From: Lysobacter stagni
Lineage (GTDB): Bacteria; Pseudomonadota; Gammaproteobacteria; Xanthomonadales; Xanthomonadaceae
NCBI RefSeq assembly: GCF_030053425.1
Contig: NZ_JASGBI010000002.1
Location: 124,001-188,000, forward strand
Length of the DNA stretch: 64,000 nucleotides
Direction: 5' to 3'
Shown: one piece after another, positions 55,386 to 63,996 of the stretch
Position numbering within the stretch: position 1 is the first letter of the stretch
Layout of the letters: each line of letters starts with the position of its first letter
Made by a program: the position numbers and the translations under genes
Notes under the pieces: generated by a model
Told to the model about the DNA's origin: nothing
Seen by the model: the letters and a program-made list of their open reading frames with translations, nothing else
Database searches by the model: none

Positions 55386-56446
55386 GGCAGGTCGTTGAAC
55401 GTGAGCGTGCCCAGCACGCCGATATCGACCGGGCCGAAGGTGATGTTGTCGGCGGGCGCGTCGACCACGTGGTCCTGTTCGCCGGGGGCCGTGGCGATCG
55501 CCTCGCCGATCCGGCTGCGAAGCAGCGTTCCGCCCGGAGCGGCCTCGCGCGTGAGCAGGTCGCGCAGCTCGGCGGAGACGGCCTCTCTGACGGCCGCAGT
55601 GTTCGGCCGGATCCGGATCTCGATGTCGATCGGCACCGCGCGCGGCGCCAGTACGAACACCTCCGCCGTGACCGGGCGACGCTCCTCGATGTGTGCGGCG
55701 ACCGCGGCGACCTCGATGGCGTCGGGAATATTCGACGGGTCGCCATCGCGTACGAAGATCACCCCGACCGTGCCCAGCCCCATCCATGCCGGCAGGACCC
55801 ACGCGCGTGTGACGCCCGGAACTTCCAGCGCCCAGGCTTCGTAGTCGCCCTTGGCACCGCCGTGCGGCGGGTTGCGCAGGCGCGCGAGGAGGCGCTCGCG
55901 CAGCTGCGCATCGCTTTCCGGGTCGGACCCGTTGACGATGCCGCCGGCGGTGATCAGCGCGACGCTGGCGACGCCGCTGACGGGCCGCTGCAGGGTGAGC
56001 GAAATCCCAGCCGCCGTGTTGCTGTCCGCGCCGGCCTGAAGCGCTCGCACCGGAGCCAGCGCGACGCCTGCGACGATCAGCGCGTCGGCCAGCGTCTCGA
56101 ACTCGGCGCCGTCCGGTCGCTGGAGCAGTGCCCCGGCGGGCACAACTGCGCCGTCGTTGCCGGTGAAGCGCACCTCGCCGCTCGCAAACTCTGCGCCGCG
56201 CCGTTGAATGCCCCAGATCTGCGTCCAGCGCAGCAGGTTCTCCGCGTCGGCGGTGTCGATGATGACCTGACGGGAGATCCAGTCCAGGTAGCCGTGAAGC
56301 TCGTGCGAGACGCCGGCCTCGGCCCGCGCCAGCACGCCCAGGACCGAGCGTCGCAAGACGGCCCCTTCGACGCCGATCATCCGGCCGGAGAGGTCGGCGG
56401 CAATGCGCTGGTCGATCTCCGTCAGGGTAGGACGCGTGAATGCCAT
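55382..56446 (-). CDS. Baseplate J-like protein (gp47)
   Basis: A 354-residue wedge protein from ATG 56446 (MAFTRPTLTEIDQRIAADL), overlapping the gp46 stop in TAATG. The domain features are TGNDGAVVPAGALLQRPDGAEFETL, GGIVNGSDPESDAQLRERLLARLRNPPHGGAKGDYEAWALEVPGVTRAWVLP and VFVLAPRAVPIDIEIRI. It matches the P2/Mu baseplate J family. Confidence 0.93.
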   Translation of the reverse strand: MAFTRPTLTEIDQRIAADLSGRMIGVEGAVLRRSVLGVLARAEAGVSHELHGYLDWISRQVIIDTADAENLLRWTQIWGIQRRGAEFASGEVRFTGNDGAVVPAGALLQRPDGAEFETLADALIVAGVALAPVRALQAGADSNTAAGISLTLQRPVSGVASVALITAGGIVNGSDPESDAQLRERLLARLRNPPHGGAKGDYEAWALEVPGVTRAWVLPAWMGLGTVGVIFVRDGDPSNIPDAIEVAAVAAHIEERRPVTAEVFVLAPRAVPIDIEIRIRPNTAAVREAVSAELRDLLTREAAPGGTLLRSRIGEAIATAPGEQDHVVDAPADNITFGPVDIGVLGTLTFNDLP

Positions 56447-56913
56447 TACCCTGCCCTCGCGGCTTGCCCCGCCCATTCGTAGTCAAAGCGGTATTGGATG
56501 CGAACGCCCTGCGGCCGCTCGATCTCGACGTCGATGCGCATCACGCCGCGCGCGACGTACTGAGTCGCCACGCTCACCTGTCCTGTCACCCGATCCTCCA
56601 CCATCCAGGCGAGCGCCTGTTCCACGTAGCCCCTCGCCTTCGCGAGGGTCTCGGTCGTTTGCTTTTCGCGCGCGAGCGTCCACAGCAGCGAGCCGAACTG
56701 GTCGCCGGTCACCTCGGCGACGCTGTCGCCCCACCACCCGCGCAGATCGCGCAGGTCGAAGCCAGTCGGCAGTTGCTCAACCGTCGCCCGTCGATCCGTG
56801 AACAGCGAAAGCAGCGCGGCAGTTTCGAGCCCGTCGTCGCGCGCGAGGTCGCGGCCGTCCATTGCGAGATCGCCCGACCGCGCGCTCTCGAACCGCAATG
56901 CGATGTCAGCCAC
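56446..56913 (-). CDS. Baseplate protein gp46
   Basis: A 155-residue protein starting at GTG 56913 (VADIALRFESARSGDLAMDGRDLARDDGLETAALLSLFTDRRA), chosen because Mu gp46 begins with DIALRF-type residues and the gp45 frame ends 8 bases inside. The last part (GVMRIDVEIERPQGVRIQYRFDYEW) is typical. A longer frame from 56988 is mostly overlap. Confidence 0.88.
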   Translation of the reverse strand: MADIALRFESARSGDLAMDGRDLARDDGLETAALLSLFTDRRATVEQLPTGFDLRDLRGWWGDSVAEVTGDQFGSLLWTLAREKQTTETLAKARGYVEQALAWMVEDRVTGQVSVATQYVARGVMRIDVEIERPQGVRIQYRFDYEWAGQAARAG

Positions 56914-57478
56914 TTGCTGGAGTTCCGCTGATGCCGCTGCCGGGCTGGACCTGGCCGTGGCGGTGCGTGTCGTCGATCGCGACACCATTGGCGCTGACCT
57001 TGCCCTTGAATGCGGTGTCGCCTTCCACGGTTAGTTGCCCCTTGAGCGAGATCGCGTCGGCCTCCACGCGAACCTCCGGCGCGGCGACCTCGACGCCTTG
57101 CTGGCTCTCGATTCGGAGACCATCGCGGGTCAGGTGGACCAGGTTTCCGATGTCGTCATGAAGCGCCACCTCGCCCGGCTTAAGGCCGCTCAGCCGGTAG
57201 CGACGATCGTCGACCACCACCACCACGCTCTGCGCGCGGTGACCACCTACGGCCAGAACGATGGCGTCCGCGCCGACGTGTGGACAGGAGGTCAGGCCGT
57301 AGTTCTGCAGGCGCTCGACAGCGTCGAGAAGTTCGTCCCGCAGCACTTCCACCTGCAGGAGCTGGCGCGCGGATGTGTCGTCAACCATGCGTAGCACGGC
57401 CCGAGCCACGACCGCACCCAGGCGGCGTGCATTCCGGTCGAACGCGGCGCGCAGGCTCCGGTCTTGCGCACTACCCAC
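56906..57478 (-). CDS. Baseplate spike protein (gp45/gpV type)
   Basis: A 190-residue protein from ATG 57478, overlapping gp44 by 8 bases. The C-terminal half is a beta-helical spike (IGNLVHLTRDGLRIESQQGVEVAAPEVRVEADAISLKGQLTVEGDTAFKGKV). The final DTHRHGQVQPGSGISGTP has the family HxH iron-site motif. It forms the membrane-piercing tip. Confidence 0.92.
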   Translation of the reverse strand: MGSAQDRSLRAAFDRNARRLGAVVARAVLRMVDDTSARQLLQVEVLRDELLDAVERLQNYGLTSCPHVGADAIVLAVGGHRAQSVVVVVDDRRYRLSGLKPGEVALHDDIGNLVHLTRDGLRIESQQGVEVAAPEVRVEADAISLKGQLTVEGDTAFKGKVSANGVAIDDTHRHGQVQPGSGISGTPASG

Positions 57479-58580
57479 GCCGCACCTCCTCCGGGATCAC
57501 TGCGTGCCACGAGTTCGCCTTGCCCTTTCCCTTGACCTTGTCCTTCGTCTTCTCGCTCTTCGGCGGCTCGGGCGAGTAGGCCTGTGGACTGACCACTGCC
57601 AGTTCCGTCGTGGTGCCCTGCGGCCCCAGCTGGAATGTCACCTGCCGGATCAACATGTCACCGGCCAGGCGCAGCCACGGCGCGACAACCTGCACGAGCT
57701 GGTTCGGGGCCCACAACGCTCCGCCAGCGGACTGCCGCCAGCCCTGCACGACGATTCCAGCCTCGGCCGAGCGACCGATCCTCGAGTTCGCTTCCCATAC
57801 CGCGCGATCGCGTGCGGCACCCGGCGTGACGTCCGCATCGGCCTGCAGGATGAGCGGGCGGTACCGGGTAACGAAACCGTCGCGCGCCTGCCCGCTGACA
57901 TGGGCCTCGCGCTCGGCATCGCTGTCCTCTTCGCGGTATGTGCTCTGTCCCTTCACCAGGTATTCGCTGAAGCGCTCCGACCAGTCGAGCTTTCCGCTGG
58001 CCGACAGGATGTTCGTGCCCTGCACCAGCGCAACGGCCGCGCGGTGTTCGCCGGCGCGCGTCAGCAGCAGCCCGCCGCGCCCGTCGGGCATGACCAGCAC
58101 TCCGCGCATGCGCGCGTGCCGCACGAGGGCCTCCATGGCCGTTTCGCCGTGGTCGAGCTTGACCTGCGCGAAGGCGGCGCCGACTGACACTTCGGCGCGC
58201 GCCGAGACACCGAAGGGCGCGCCGAGCACGGTCGCCAGCTGCAGTAGCGCGATGCCGCGCCACTGATCCGGCTTGTGCACGGCGCTGCAGTCGATCAGAT
58301 CGGCGGAACGGTCGCGCCCTTGTACGTCGATGGCGCGCTGGCCCGCGTCGAACTGCAGATTGACGACATCCACGTAGCCGCTGATGACGGCCTCGCCACC
58401 GATCCGGACCTCGCACAGGTCGCCGGCATTGATCTCCCAGGCCTCTTCCTGGCCCACCCAGCGATCCGTCAAGTTCAGGCGAAAGGTTCCGGCCGCGGCG
58501 TCCATGGCGCGCGTGATCCCGACCTCCTTCCAGCCGCCGTACAGCAGCCCGCCGACGAGAAGCTCAACGGTGTCACCCAT
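57471..58580 (-). CDS. Tail baseplate hub protein (gp44)
   Basis: A 369-residue protein from ATG 58580 (MGDTVELLVGGLLYGGWKEVGITRAMDAAAGTFRLNLTDRW). The opening and the VISGYVDVVNLQFDAGQRAIDVQGRDRSADLIDC strand pattern match Mu gp44/P2 gpD hub proteins. The tail is Lys-rich (EKTKDKVKGKGKANSW). It overlaps gp43 by 8 bases. Confidence 0.92.
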   Translation of the reverse strand: MGDTVELLVGGLLYGGWKEVGITRAMDAAAGTFRLNLTDRWVGQEEAWEINAGDLCEVRIGGEAVISGYVDVVNLQFDAGQRAIDVQGRDRSADLIDCSAVHKPDQWRGIALLQLATVLGAPFGVSARAEVSVGAAFAQVKLDHGETAMEALVRHARMRGVLVMPDGRGGLLLTRAGEHRAAVALVQGTNILSASGKLDWSERFSEYLVKGQSTYREEDSDAEREAHVSGQARDGFVTRYRPLILQADADVTPGAARDRAVWEANSRIGRSAEAGIVVQGWRQSAGGALWAPNQLVQVVAPWLRLAGDMLIRQVTFQLGPQGTTTELAVVSPQAYSPEPPKSEKTKDKVKGKGKANSWHAVIPEEVRRG

Positions 58581-59778
58581 TGCCGAGGACCTGCAGCGCA
58601 ACGCCGCCGGGTACGAACCCCGGGTGTGCGATGCGGTTGCGCGCGACGATCTCTATCGCTCGCTCGGCGGTGCCGTAGAGGCGGTGTGCCAGCACCAGCG
58701 TCGGCAGCGTCGACGGCGGAACGTACGCGACCAGCTGCGGAAGTCGCTGCCCCGGCGACGGGATGCCGCGTACCGCCTCCGCGCCCATCGTCGACAGGGC
58801 GACGAAGACCGGGTCGGCCAATCCAGGCGACTCCATTTCCTCGTCGATCGCGGCGGAGATCTCCGCGCGCTCGGTGACCGCATCCTCATGCGTCGCGAAA
58901 CCGCCGCTGGCGGCCGTCACGACCGCATGGTGCGTTCGCTCGGCCAGTGCCGCGGCTCGTACCAGCGAGGCGAATGCCGCCGCGTTGCTCGCCTCCTGTT
59001 GCCGTGCCGCCGTGCTCGCACGCGAGTTTTGGAGTACCGGAAACGTGGCCTGCAGGTCGCGCAGGACCGTTCCCGCTTCCGCGCCGAAGATCGTGCGCGC
59101 CCGGGTGATCAGGGCGACCACCTTTGTGGCGAGCTCCAGCGGCTCATCGGCGAGCGAGAGTGCCTGGTCCGCAAGCTGCTGAACCTGGCGCGCGAAGCCC
59201 GCCACGTTCTGTACCGCGTCGAGCGGATTGGTGAGCACGCGCGCAAAGAAGGCCGAAAGCGACTGGGGATGTGCGGCGGCGGCGTTGGCCACGAACGACG
59301 GCATGCCCGCGGTCGACCAGCTGCGGCCGAACGCGCTCTGAGCCGCGTCGAGCACGCCTTGTGCCGCCGAGGAAACGCTGCTGACGCCGTCGACGCTGTC
59401 GGCGGGATACCGTGCCTCACCCGCTTCGACAAACGAGAACGACAGGTAGGCGATGCCGCCCTCGCTCTTGGACTCCTGCACCGAGAGGCCGGTGCACACC
59501 ACATGGAGACTGCCGCGGTACGGATGGACCAGCTCGCCGGGGCCTCCCACTTCGCACGCGTCGATGATCCGATCGCGCTGCAGGTGGTAGTCGAGGCCAA
59601 CGACGTACCCATCGACCGAGAACTCGCGTGGCTTGCGCCCGAGGTCCTCGGTGAAGGGCGTGTCGCGCTGCGCATACTCGTGGACTACCTGGCGCCGTCC
59701 GTAGCCTGCCTTGTGACCGTCCACGCGGAATTCCACACCGCGAAAGCTCGCGGTGCGGTAGTGGTCGCGCCAGCTCAT
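58573..59778 (-). CDS. DNA circulation/circularization family protein (gp43)
   Basis: A 401-residue protein from ATG 59778, overlapping the tape-measure stop (TGATG). The N-terminal DNA_circ_N domain is clear (SWRDHYRTASFRGVEFRVDGHKAGYGRRQVVHEYAQRDTPFTEDLGRKPREFSVDGYVVG). Mu-like phages carry this tail protein in this position. It is now seen as a tail terminator/connector component rather than a DNA circularizer. Confidence 0.93.
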   Translation of the reverse strand: MSWRDHYRTASFRGVEFRVDGHKAGYGRRQVVHEYAQRDTPFTEDLGRKPREFSVDGYVVGLDYHLQRDRIIDACEVGGPGELVHPYRGSLHVVCTGLSVQESKSEGGIAYLSFSFVEAGEARYPADSVDGVSSVSSAAQGVLDAAQSAFGRSWSTAGMPSFVANAAAAHPQSLSAFFARVLTNPLDAVQNVAGFARQVQQLADQALSLADEPLELATKVVALITRARTIFGAEAGTVLRDLQATFPVLQNSRASTAARQQEASNAAAFASLVRAAALAERTHHAVVTAASGGFATHEDAVTERAEISAAIDEEMESPGLADPVFVALSTMGAEAVRGIPSPGQRLPQLVAYVPPSTLPTLVLAHRLYGTAERAIEIVARNRIAHPGFVPGGVALQVLGNG

Positions 59779-61502
59779 CAGAAGCTCCGCGCGTAGCCTT
59801 GGTTCAGTTCGAACTCCATGGGCCCACGAGTTTCCGAACTCACGCGGGTGCCCGTCGGCATCCGCGTGAAGTCCACCTGGACTCGCGCCAAGCTATCGCG
59901 CACAGCAGCGGACCTTTCACCCACCGCCTCGGCGCCCACTGGCGGTCCCAGGCGCGCACCTGCACCCAGCCCCTTCGCGCCACCTCCCGCGCCGACCGTC
60001 TTGCCAGCCGACGACGGGATGCCGCCGATCAGGGCTTGCGCCCAATCGGGAAGCAGGCGGTCCAGTTTGTCGGTCACCCAGCGAATCGCGGGCTCGATCG
60101 CGCGCTTGAGGTTCGGCAGCAACTCAGTGAATGCCCGCGTGATCAGCGCAACCGGATTGAGCGTTTTCCAGAGCCCAATCAGCCCTTCAAGGAATCCGCC
60201 TTTGAATCCTGCCGTGATGTCGTCCCAGATTCCGCTGAGGAAGTCCCCCGCGACGCCGAAAATGCCTTTCACCGTTTCCCACCAGGCTTCGAATCCACTC
60301 GTGATCAGATCCCAGTTCTTGTAGAGCTTGTACGCAGCGACGCCGATCAGCAGCAGCGCTGCCAATATCCAACCCAACGGGGTGGTGAGAATGGCGACGC
60401 CGAGCGCATAGACCGACAGGGTCAACTGCGCAATGGCGGTGACGACGACGGTCGATATCACGGCCGCCGTGATGGCCAGAATGACGTTGGCGGTGCCGAA
60501 CTCGGCGCAGAGCCCTTCCACGAAATCGGTCAGCGGCTTGACCTTCGCGCGCAGCTTGTCGAACTCCGCGCGGATCTCTTCAATCCGGTCTGGCAGCTTT
60601 TCCAGTTCGTCGCCCAAGCGCTCGAAGAACCCGCGAATCTCATCGCCATGCTTGCTGACGAAGTCCGTGAGCTGCTCAATCAGCTTCGTCATGACCGGCA
60701 TCAGCGCCGAGCCGGCGACGTTGCGCAGCCCGGTGAACGCGCCTTTGAGGCTGTCCAGCTTGTCGCCGAAGTCGTCTGCTGCAGAGATGGAGTCGGTGCT
60801 GATGACCAGATTGAGCCGGCGCGCCTCCGCCGCGTAGCGGGCGAGGCCCTCGCTCCCTTCCATCATCAGCGGCAACAGGCGCACACCGGCCTTTCCGAAC
60901 AGCTCAGCCGCCGCCGCCGCGCGCAAAGTCGGATCGCGAATCGCCTGCATCTTGTCCGCAAACTGCGGGAAGATCTGCTCGGCGGTCTTCAATCGACCAC
61001 TCGTGGTCTTGAGTGAAATGCCCAAGGCTTTGAGCAGATCGGCCGGCCCCTTGCCTTTCGCGGCTTGACCGAGGTTCCGGGTGAGCGTCTGCAAAGCCTT
61101 GTCGAACGCTTCAGTCTCCACCCCGGTCTGCTTCGCGCCGAACCGCCACTCCTGCAGGGTTTCCGCATTGATGTCGATCGAGCGGGAGACGTCGTTGACC
61201 GCGCCCGCGGCATCGGCGAATGACTGCAGCAGGCTGTAGGCCGTTGCGCCTGCGGTGGTCGCAAGCGCTGCGATGGCGCCACCCACCATCGTGAGGCGGG
61301 CCACTAGGCCGCCGAGCGCGGTCTTCACTCCTCCGGCCGCGCGCGTCAGCTCCCCAAACCCCATCCGCTGGCCGAAACCGCGAAAGCGCGCCGTCACCTG
61401 GTTGTGGAAGCCGGCGATAGACCGCTGAATCCGCCCGACCGTGCCGGTGATGTTGTCGATCCCTCGGATGACTACCGAGAGGTCGAAGCGTTTGCCTGCC
61501 AC
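59778..61502 (-). CDS. Tail tape measure protein
   Basis: A 574-residue protein from GTG 61502. It has the long helical and hydrophobic layout of tape measures: N-terminal coiled regions (IRGIDNITGTVGRIQRSIAGF), a block with several membrane-like helices (VILAITAAVISTVVVTAIAQLTLSVYALGVAI, TTPLGWILAALLLIGVAAYKLYKNWDLITSGF), and a Pro/Gly-rich end. Its length sets tail length. It would imply a tail of roughly 80 nm by the 0.15 nm per residue rule. Confidence 0.9.
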   Translation of the reverse strand: MAGKRFDLSVVIRGIDNITGTVGRIQRSIAGFHNQVTARFRGFGQRMGFGELTRAAGGVKTALGGLVARLTMVGGAIAALATTAGATAYSLLQSFADAAGAVNDVSRSIDINAETLQEWRFGAKQTGVETEAFDKALQTLTRNLGQAAKGKGPADLLKALGISLKTTSGRLKTAEQIFPQFADKMQAIRDPTLRAAAAAELFGKAGVRLLPLMMEGSEGLARYAAEARRLNLVISTDSISAADDFGDKLDSLKGAFTGLRNVAGSALMPVMTKLIEQLTDFVSKHGDEIRGFFERLGDELEKLPDRIEEIRAEFDKLRAKVKPLTDFVEGLCAEFGTANVILAITAAVISTVVVTAIAQLTLSVYALGVAILTTPLGWILAALLLIGVAAYKLYKNWDLITSGFEAWWETVKGIFGVAGDFLSGIWDDITAGFKGGFLEGLIGLWKTLNPVALITRAFTELLPNLKRAIEPAIRWVTDKLDRLLPDWAQALIGGIPSSAGKTVGAGGGAKGLGAGARLGPPVGAEAVGERSAAVRDSLARVQVDFTRMPTGTRVSSETRGPMEFELNQGYARSF

Positions 61503-61660
61503 TTTTGCAGCTCCCTCAAGCGATCCACCCAGAACCGCAGGGTGTCGTCCGTCATTTCATCGAACTCGCTGGGCGGCCACCCGAAGGTCGCCGCCAGCGC
61601 GGTTACGGCTTGCTGCCAGTCTCCGGGCCAGCCTGAAAGGACTCCCCCAACAGTTCGCAC
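61472..61660 (-). CDS. Overlapping gp41'-like tail chaperone extension frame
   Basis: A 62-residue frame (GWPGDWQQAVTALAATFGWPPSEFDEMTDDTLRFWVDRLRELQKW) in the -1 frame relative to the chaperone, with no ribosome site of its own. The W- and Y-rich content resembles the second part of the frameshifted G-T type chaperones. The overlap holds a GGGGG run (61648-61644) in frame 0 as TTG-GGG-GAG. Its stop lies 30 bases inside the tape measure. A programmed frameshift is the likely expression route. Confidence 0.65.
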   Translation of the reverse strand: MRTVGGVLSGWPGDWQQAVTALAATFGWPPSEFDEMTDDTLRFWVDRLRELQKWQANASTSR

Positions 61661-61875
61661 ACGCCGGCGATGTCCTCCGCCTCCATCTCGTCCAGGAGAA
61701 GGCCCGACTCGCCCATGACCTTCGCGGCCAGGTCGAGCATGTCGCCCATGGTCGGGTTCGACGCAGGGAAGGCTCGCAGGTGCTTGCCCTTGACGCGGCC
61801 CAACGTCACCTTCGCGACTGTCTGGCCACCCAATTGGACAGGGTGCTTGAGGGTGTAGACCTTCTCGCTCGACAT
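61603..61875 (-). CDS. Tail assembly chaperone (gp41 type)
   Basis: A 90-residue protein from ATG 61875, overlapping the tube stop (TGATG); GTG 61878 is also possible after GAGGAG. The features VYTLKHPVQLGGQTVAKVTLGRVKGKHLRAFPASNPTMGDMLDLAAKVM and EMEAEDIAGVCELLGESF match the phage_TAC_7/gpE+gpE' family, which is usually extended by frameshift. It sits between tube and tape measure as expected. Confidence 0.92.
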   Translation of the reverse strand: MSSEKVYTLKHPVQLGGQTVAKVTLGRVKGKHLRAFPASNPTMGDMLDLAAKVMGESGLLLDEMEAEDIAGVCELLGESFQAGPETGSKP

Positions 61876-62240
61876 CACGCGATCTCCTCTGCGCTCATGC
61901 CTTCCAGGCGGAATCCGATGTTGCCCTCCTCGGTGTTGCCGGTGCCTTCGCTCGCGTACCAGGCGCCGCGCAGCACGATGGCCTTGCCGTTGGCCAGCCG
62001 CATGTACGCAGTGGCATCGGTCAAGTCGAGCAAGGCATCGAGGCTCATCTCACGGTGGTCGGTGATCTCGCCTTCGATGAAGCAGGCTTGCGGCACTTCC
62101 TTGTAGCCGTGGATGCCGTCAGCACCCAGAACGGCATCGCGCTTCCCGCGCCCGAGGTTGTAGGTGAAATTGCCTTTGGCCCGGTAGATCGTGCTGTCGA
62201 CCTTCAGCTCGATCACGCCGCCGACGCGGTTGTTGCTCAT
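61875..62240 (-). CDS. Phage tail tube protein
   Basis: A 121-residue protein from ATG 62240 with GAAGGACC ribosome site. The Mu gp40/tail_tube family pattern is clear: VGGVIELKVDSTIYRAKGNFTYNLGRGKRDAVLGADGIHGYKEVPQACFIEGEITDH. The hexameric rings line the tail inside the sheath. Confidence 0.93.
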   Translation of the reverse strand: MSNNRVGGVIELKVDSTIYRAKGNFTYNLGRGKRDAVLGADGIHGYKEVPQACFIEGEITDHREMSLDALLDLTDATAYMRLANGKAIVLRGAWYASEGTGNTEEGNIGFRLEGMSAEEIA

Positions 62241-62257
62241 GTGGTCCTTCCTTCGGC

Positions 62258-63742
62258 TTACAGCCGGAACTGAATCTGGGTGGCGAGGATGCGCAGGCCG
62301 TTGATCAGGTCAGGCGGCAGGAGCACGTCGATTCGGCTCGGGTCGGCGGCGTTGCGCTCGACAATCAGATCCGCGCGGAACTGGTCGAAGTTCTCGACGA
62401 GGCCGAGCTCCTCCCACTCGCGGAACTTCGACACCGCCTCGGCCTTGATCAGGCCCGGCGTCACGACGGCCTGCCCGGGCGCGAACCGCACGCCGTCGTT
62501 GCCGACCTTGTGCCGCGGGTACTTGGTGAGCAGGTAGTTTTTCCAGTCGTGCCGCAGCGTCGAGAGCGTGAACAGCGTCTCGACGTCCAGGTAGGCCGTG
62601 TCGACCGCGCCTGCGGCGTTCCGGCGGTACGTGGTGATCAGCCGTTCCGTCACCATCACCCCGCCCGCTTCCACAGTCGTCGTGGCGATGCCGTCGAACA
62701 GCAGCAGGTTGCGCTCCTGCAGCGTCTGGCGATCGATCTCCGCAGGAGGCAGGCAGTAGCGATAGGGCAGCGCCTTCAGCGGGCGCGCCGGATCGAGGCT
62801 GGCATACCGCGCGGCGATCGCCGCAGTTTCCGCCGCCTTCGCCCAGGGCGGCATCGGCTCACTGCCGGCCGCCACAATGGACACGTGCGGGCTGTTGCGG
62901 GAGGTGCCAAGTGCGCTCAGTTCGGCCAGGGTGCCGCGCGCCGCGGCGAACGCATGGCCTTCGATCTCGCGCATCGCGTCGAAGCGGTCCGCCAGTTCGT
63001 TTTCGACCTCCACCAGGTTCGCGGCGTTCGTGTACGGCAACGCCCAGACCTGGAACCAGTCATCACCCAGCGCCGCAATTGCAGGGCGCACGTCGGGGTT
63101 GCGCGCGCCACCGCTCATCGCGGTGATCGTGGTCGTGATGCCCGGCACGGCCGGCTCGCCATGAAGGTTCAGGCGAATGTCGATGTCGTCGCCGGCTTCG
63201 CCCCGGTGGCGCGCCTGCAGCTGCACGACGGTATCGCCCAGGGCATCCAAAGGCGCCGGCAAGCCGGTCACCACGACCGGAAGATCCGCAAGCTCGTCCA
63301 GCGCACCATGCAGCTTCGCGGCGAGCTCTTCGGCCGTGTCTCCGGCGGCCACGGCGACGTGGCAGGCCTTGCCGGCGATGTAGATCGAGAGTGTGCCTGC
63401 GGCGTTCGCCTGACCCGCGAGCGCGATCGCACCCTGCGACGCCACGGCCTCGTCCGCGTCCTGCAGCGGAAGCGCCCACAGCTCGTTCGTACCGCCCTGG
63501 GCGAGTGCGGCCTCGACCATCGTGGCGAGCATCGAGCCGGCACCGAACAGGCCGCGCGCGGTGTCCAGGTGCGTGACACGCACCGGCACCAGCGGCGACG
63601 CCGCGCCGTCCTGCAGCTTCTGGCCGATGAGCAGCACCCGGTACCGAAGCAGCTGCGCGCCACTGACTGCGCGGCTGCTGTTGATCTCGGTGTAGACGCC
63701 CGGCGTGCGCAGGTCGTTGGGGATCTGGTCGAACGAAATCAT
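62258..63742 (-). CDS. Contractile tail sheath protein
   Basis: A 494-residue protein from ATG 63742 with GGAGTCC ribosome site. Mu gpL (gp39)-like features: IPNDLRTPGVYTEINSSRAV at the N-terminus, GLFGAGSMLATMVEAALAQGGTNELWALPLQDA, and the C-terminal RADLIVERNAADPSRIDVLLPPDLINGLRILATQIQF. Length and order fit Mu-like sheaths. It shows a contractile rather than flexible tail. Confidence 0.96.
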   Translation of the reverse strand: MISFDQIPNDLRTPGVYTEINSSRAVSGAQLLRYRVLLIGQKLQDGAASPLVPVRVTHLDTARGLFGAGSMLATMVEAALAQGGTNELWALPLQDADEAVASQGAIALAGQANAAGTLSIYIAGKACHVAVAAGDTAEELAAKLHGALDELADLPVVVTGLPAPLDALGDTVVQLQARHRGEAGDDIDIRLNLHGEPAVPGITTTITAMSGGARNPDVRPAIAALGDDWFQVWALPYTNAANLVEVENELADRFDAMREIEGHAFAAARGTLAELSALGTSRNSPHVSIVAAGSEPMPPWAKAAETAAIAARYASLDPARPLKALPYRYCLPPAEIDRQTLQERNLLLFDGIATTTVEAGGVMVTERLITTYRRNAAGAVDTAYLDVETLFTLSTLRHDWKNYLLTKYPRHKVGNDGVRFAPGQAVVTPGLIKAEAVSKFREWEELGLVENFDQFRADLIVERNAADPSRIDVLLPPDLINGLRILATQIQFRL

Positions 63743-63996
63743 GGGGACTCCTTGCGTGCGCGAGGCTTGGGCGGGGCGGCGGGTGCGGGTTCCGGCACGA
63801 TGTCGTGCGCGGATTCCGTGAGTTCGGGTGGGGCGACGTCGCGCACCTCCAAGATGGGCGGTGCGGCCGGCACTTCGACGACATCGCCGCATTCGAGTCG
63901 GCGCAGCCAGTACGGCGAGCGCGGCACGCGGTCACCGTCAGGCGCCAGTCGGCGCGTGTTCGGCCAGCGCACCAGGCGTCCCGGGGCGGGCTTCAC
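63739..63996 (-). CDS. DUF2635 phage protein (gp38)
   Basis: An 85-residue protein starting at GTG 63996, overlapping the sheath in ATGA. The DUF2635 signature is RRLAPDGDRVPRSPYWLRRLECGDVVEV. A Pro/Ala-rich tail ends it (PEPAPAAPPKPRARK). In Mu-like phages it directly precedes the sheath and has no known role. Only four bases remain to the window edge. Confidence 0.88.
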   Translation of the reverse strand: MKPAPGRLVRWPNTRRLAPDGDRVPRSPYWLRRLECGDVVEVPAAPPILEVRDVAPPELTESAHDIVPEPAPAAPPKPRARKESP

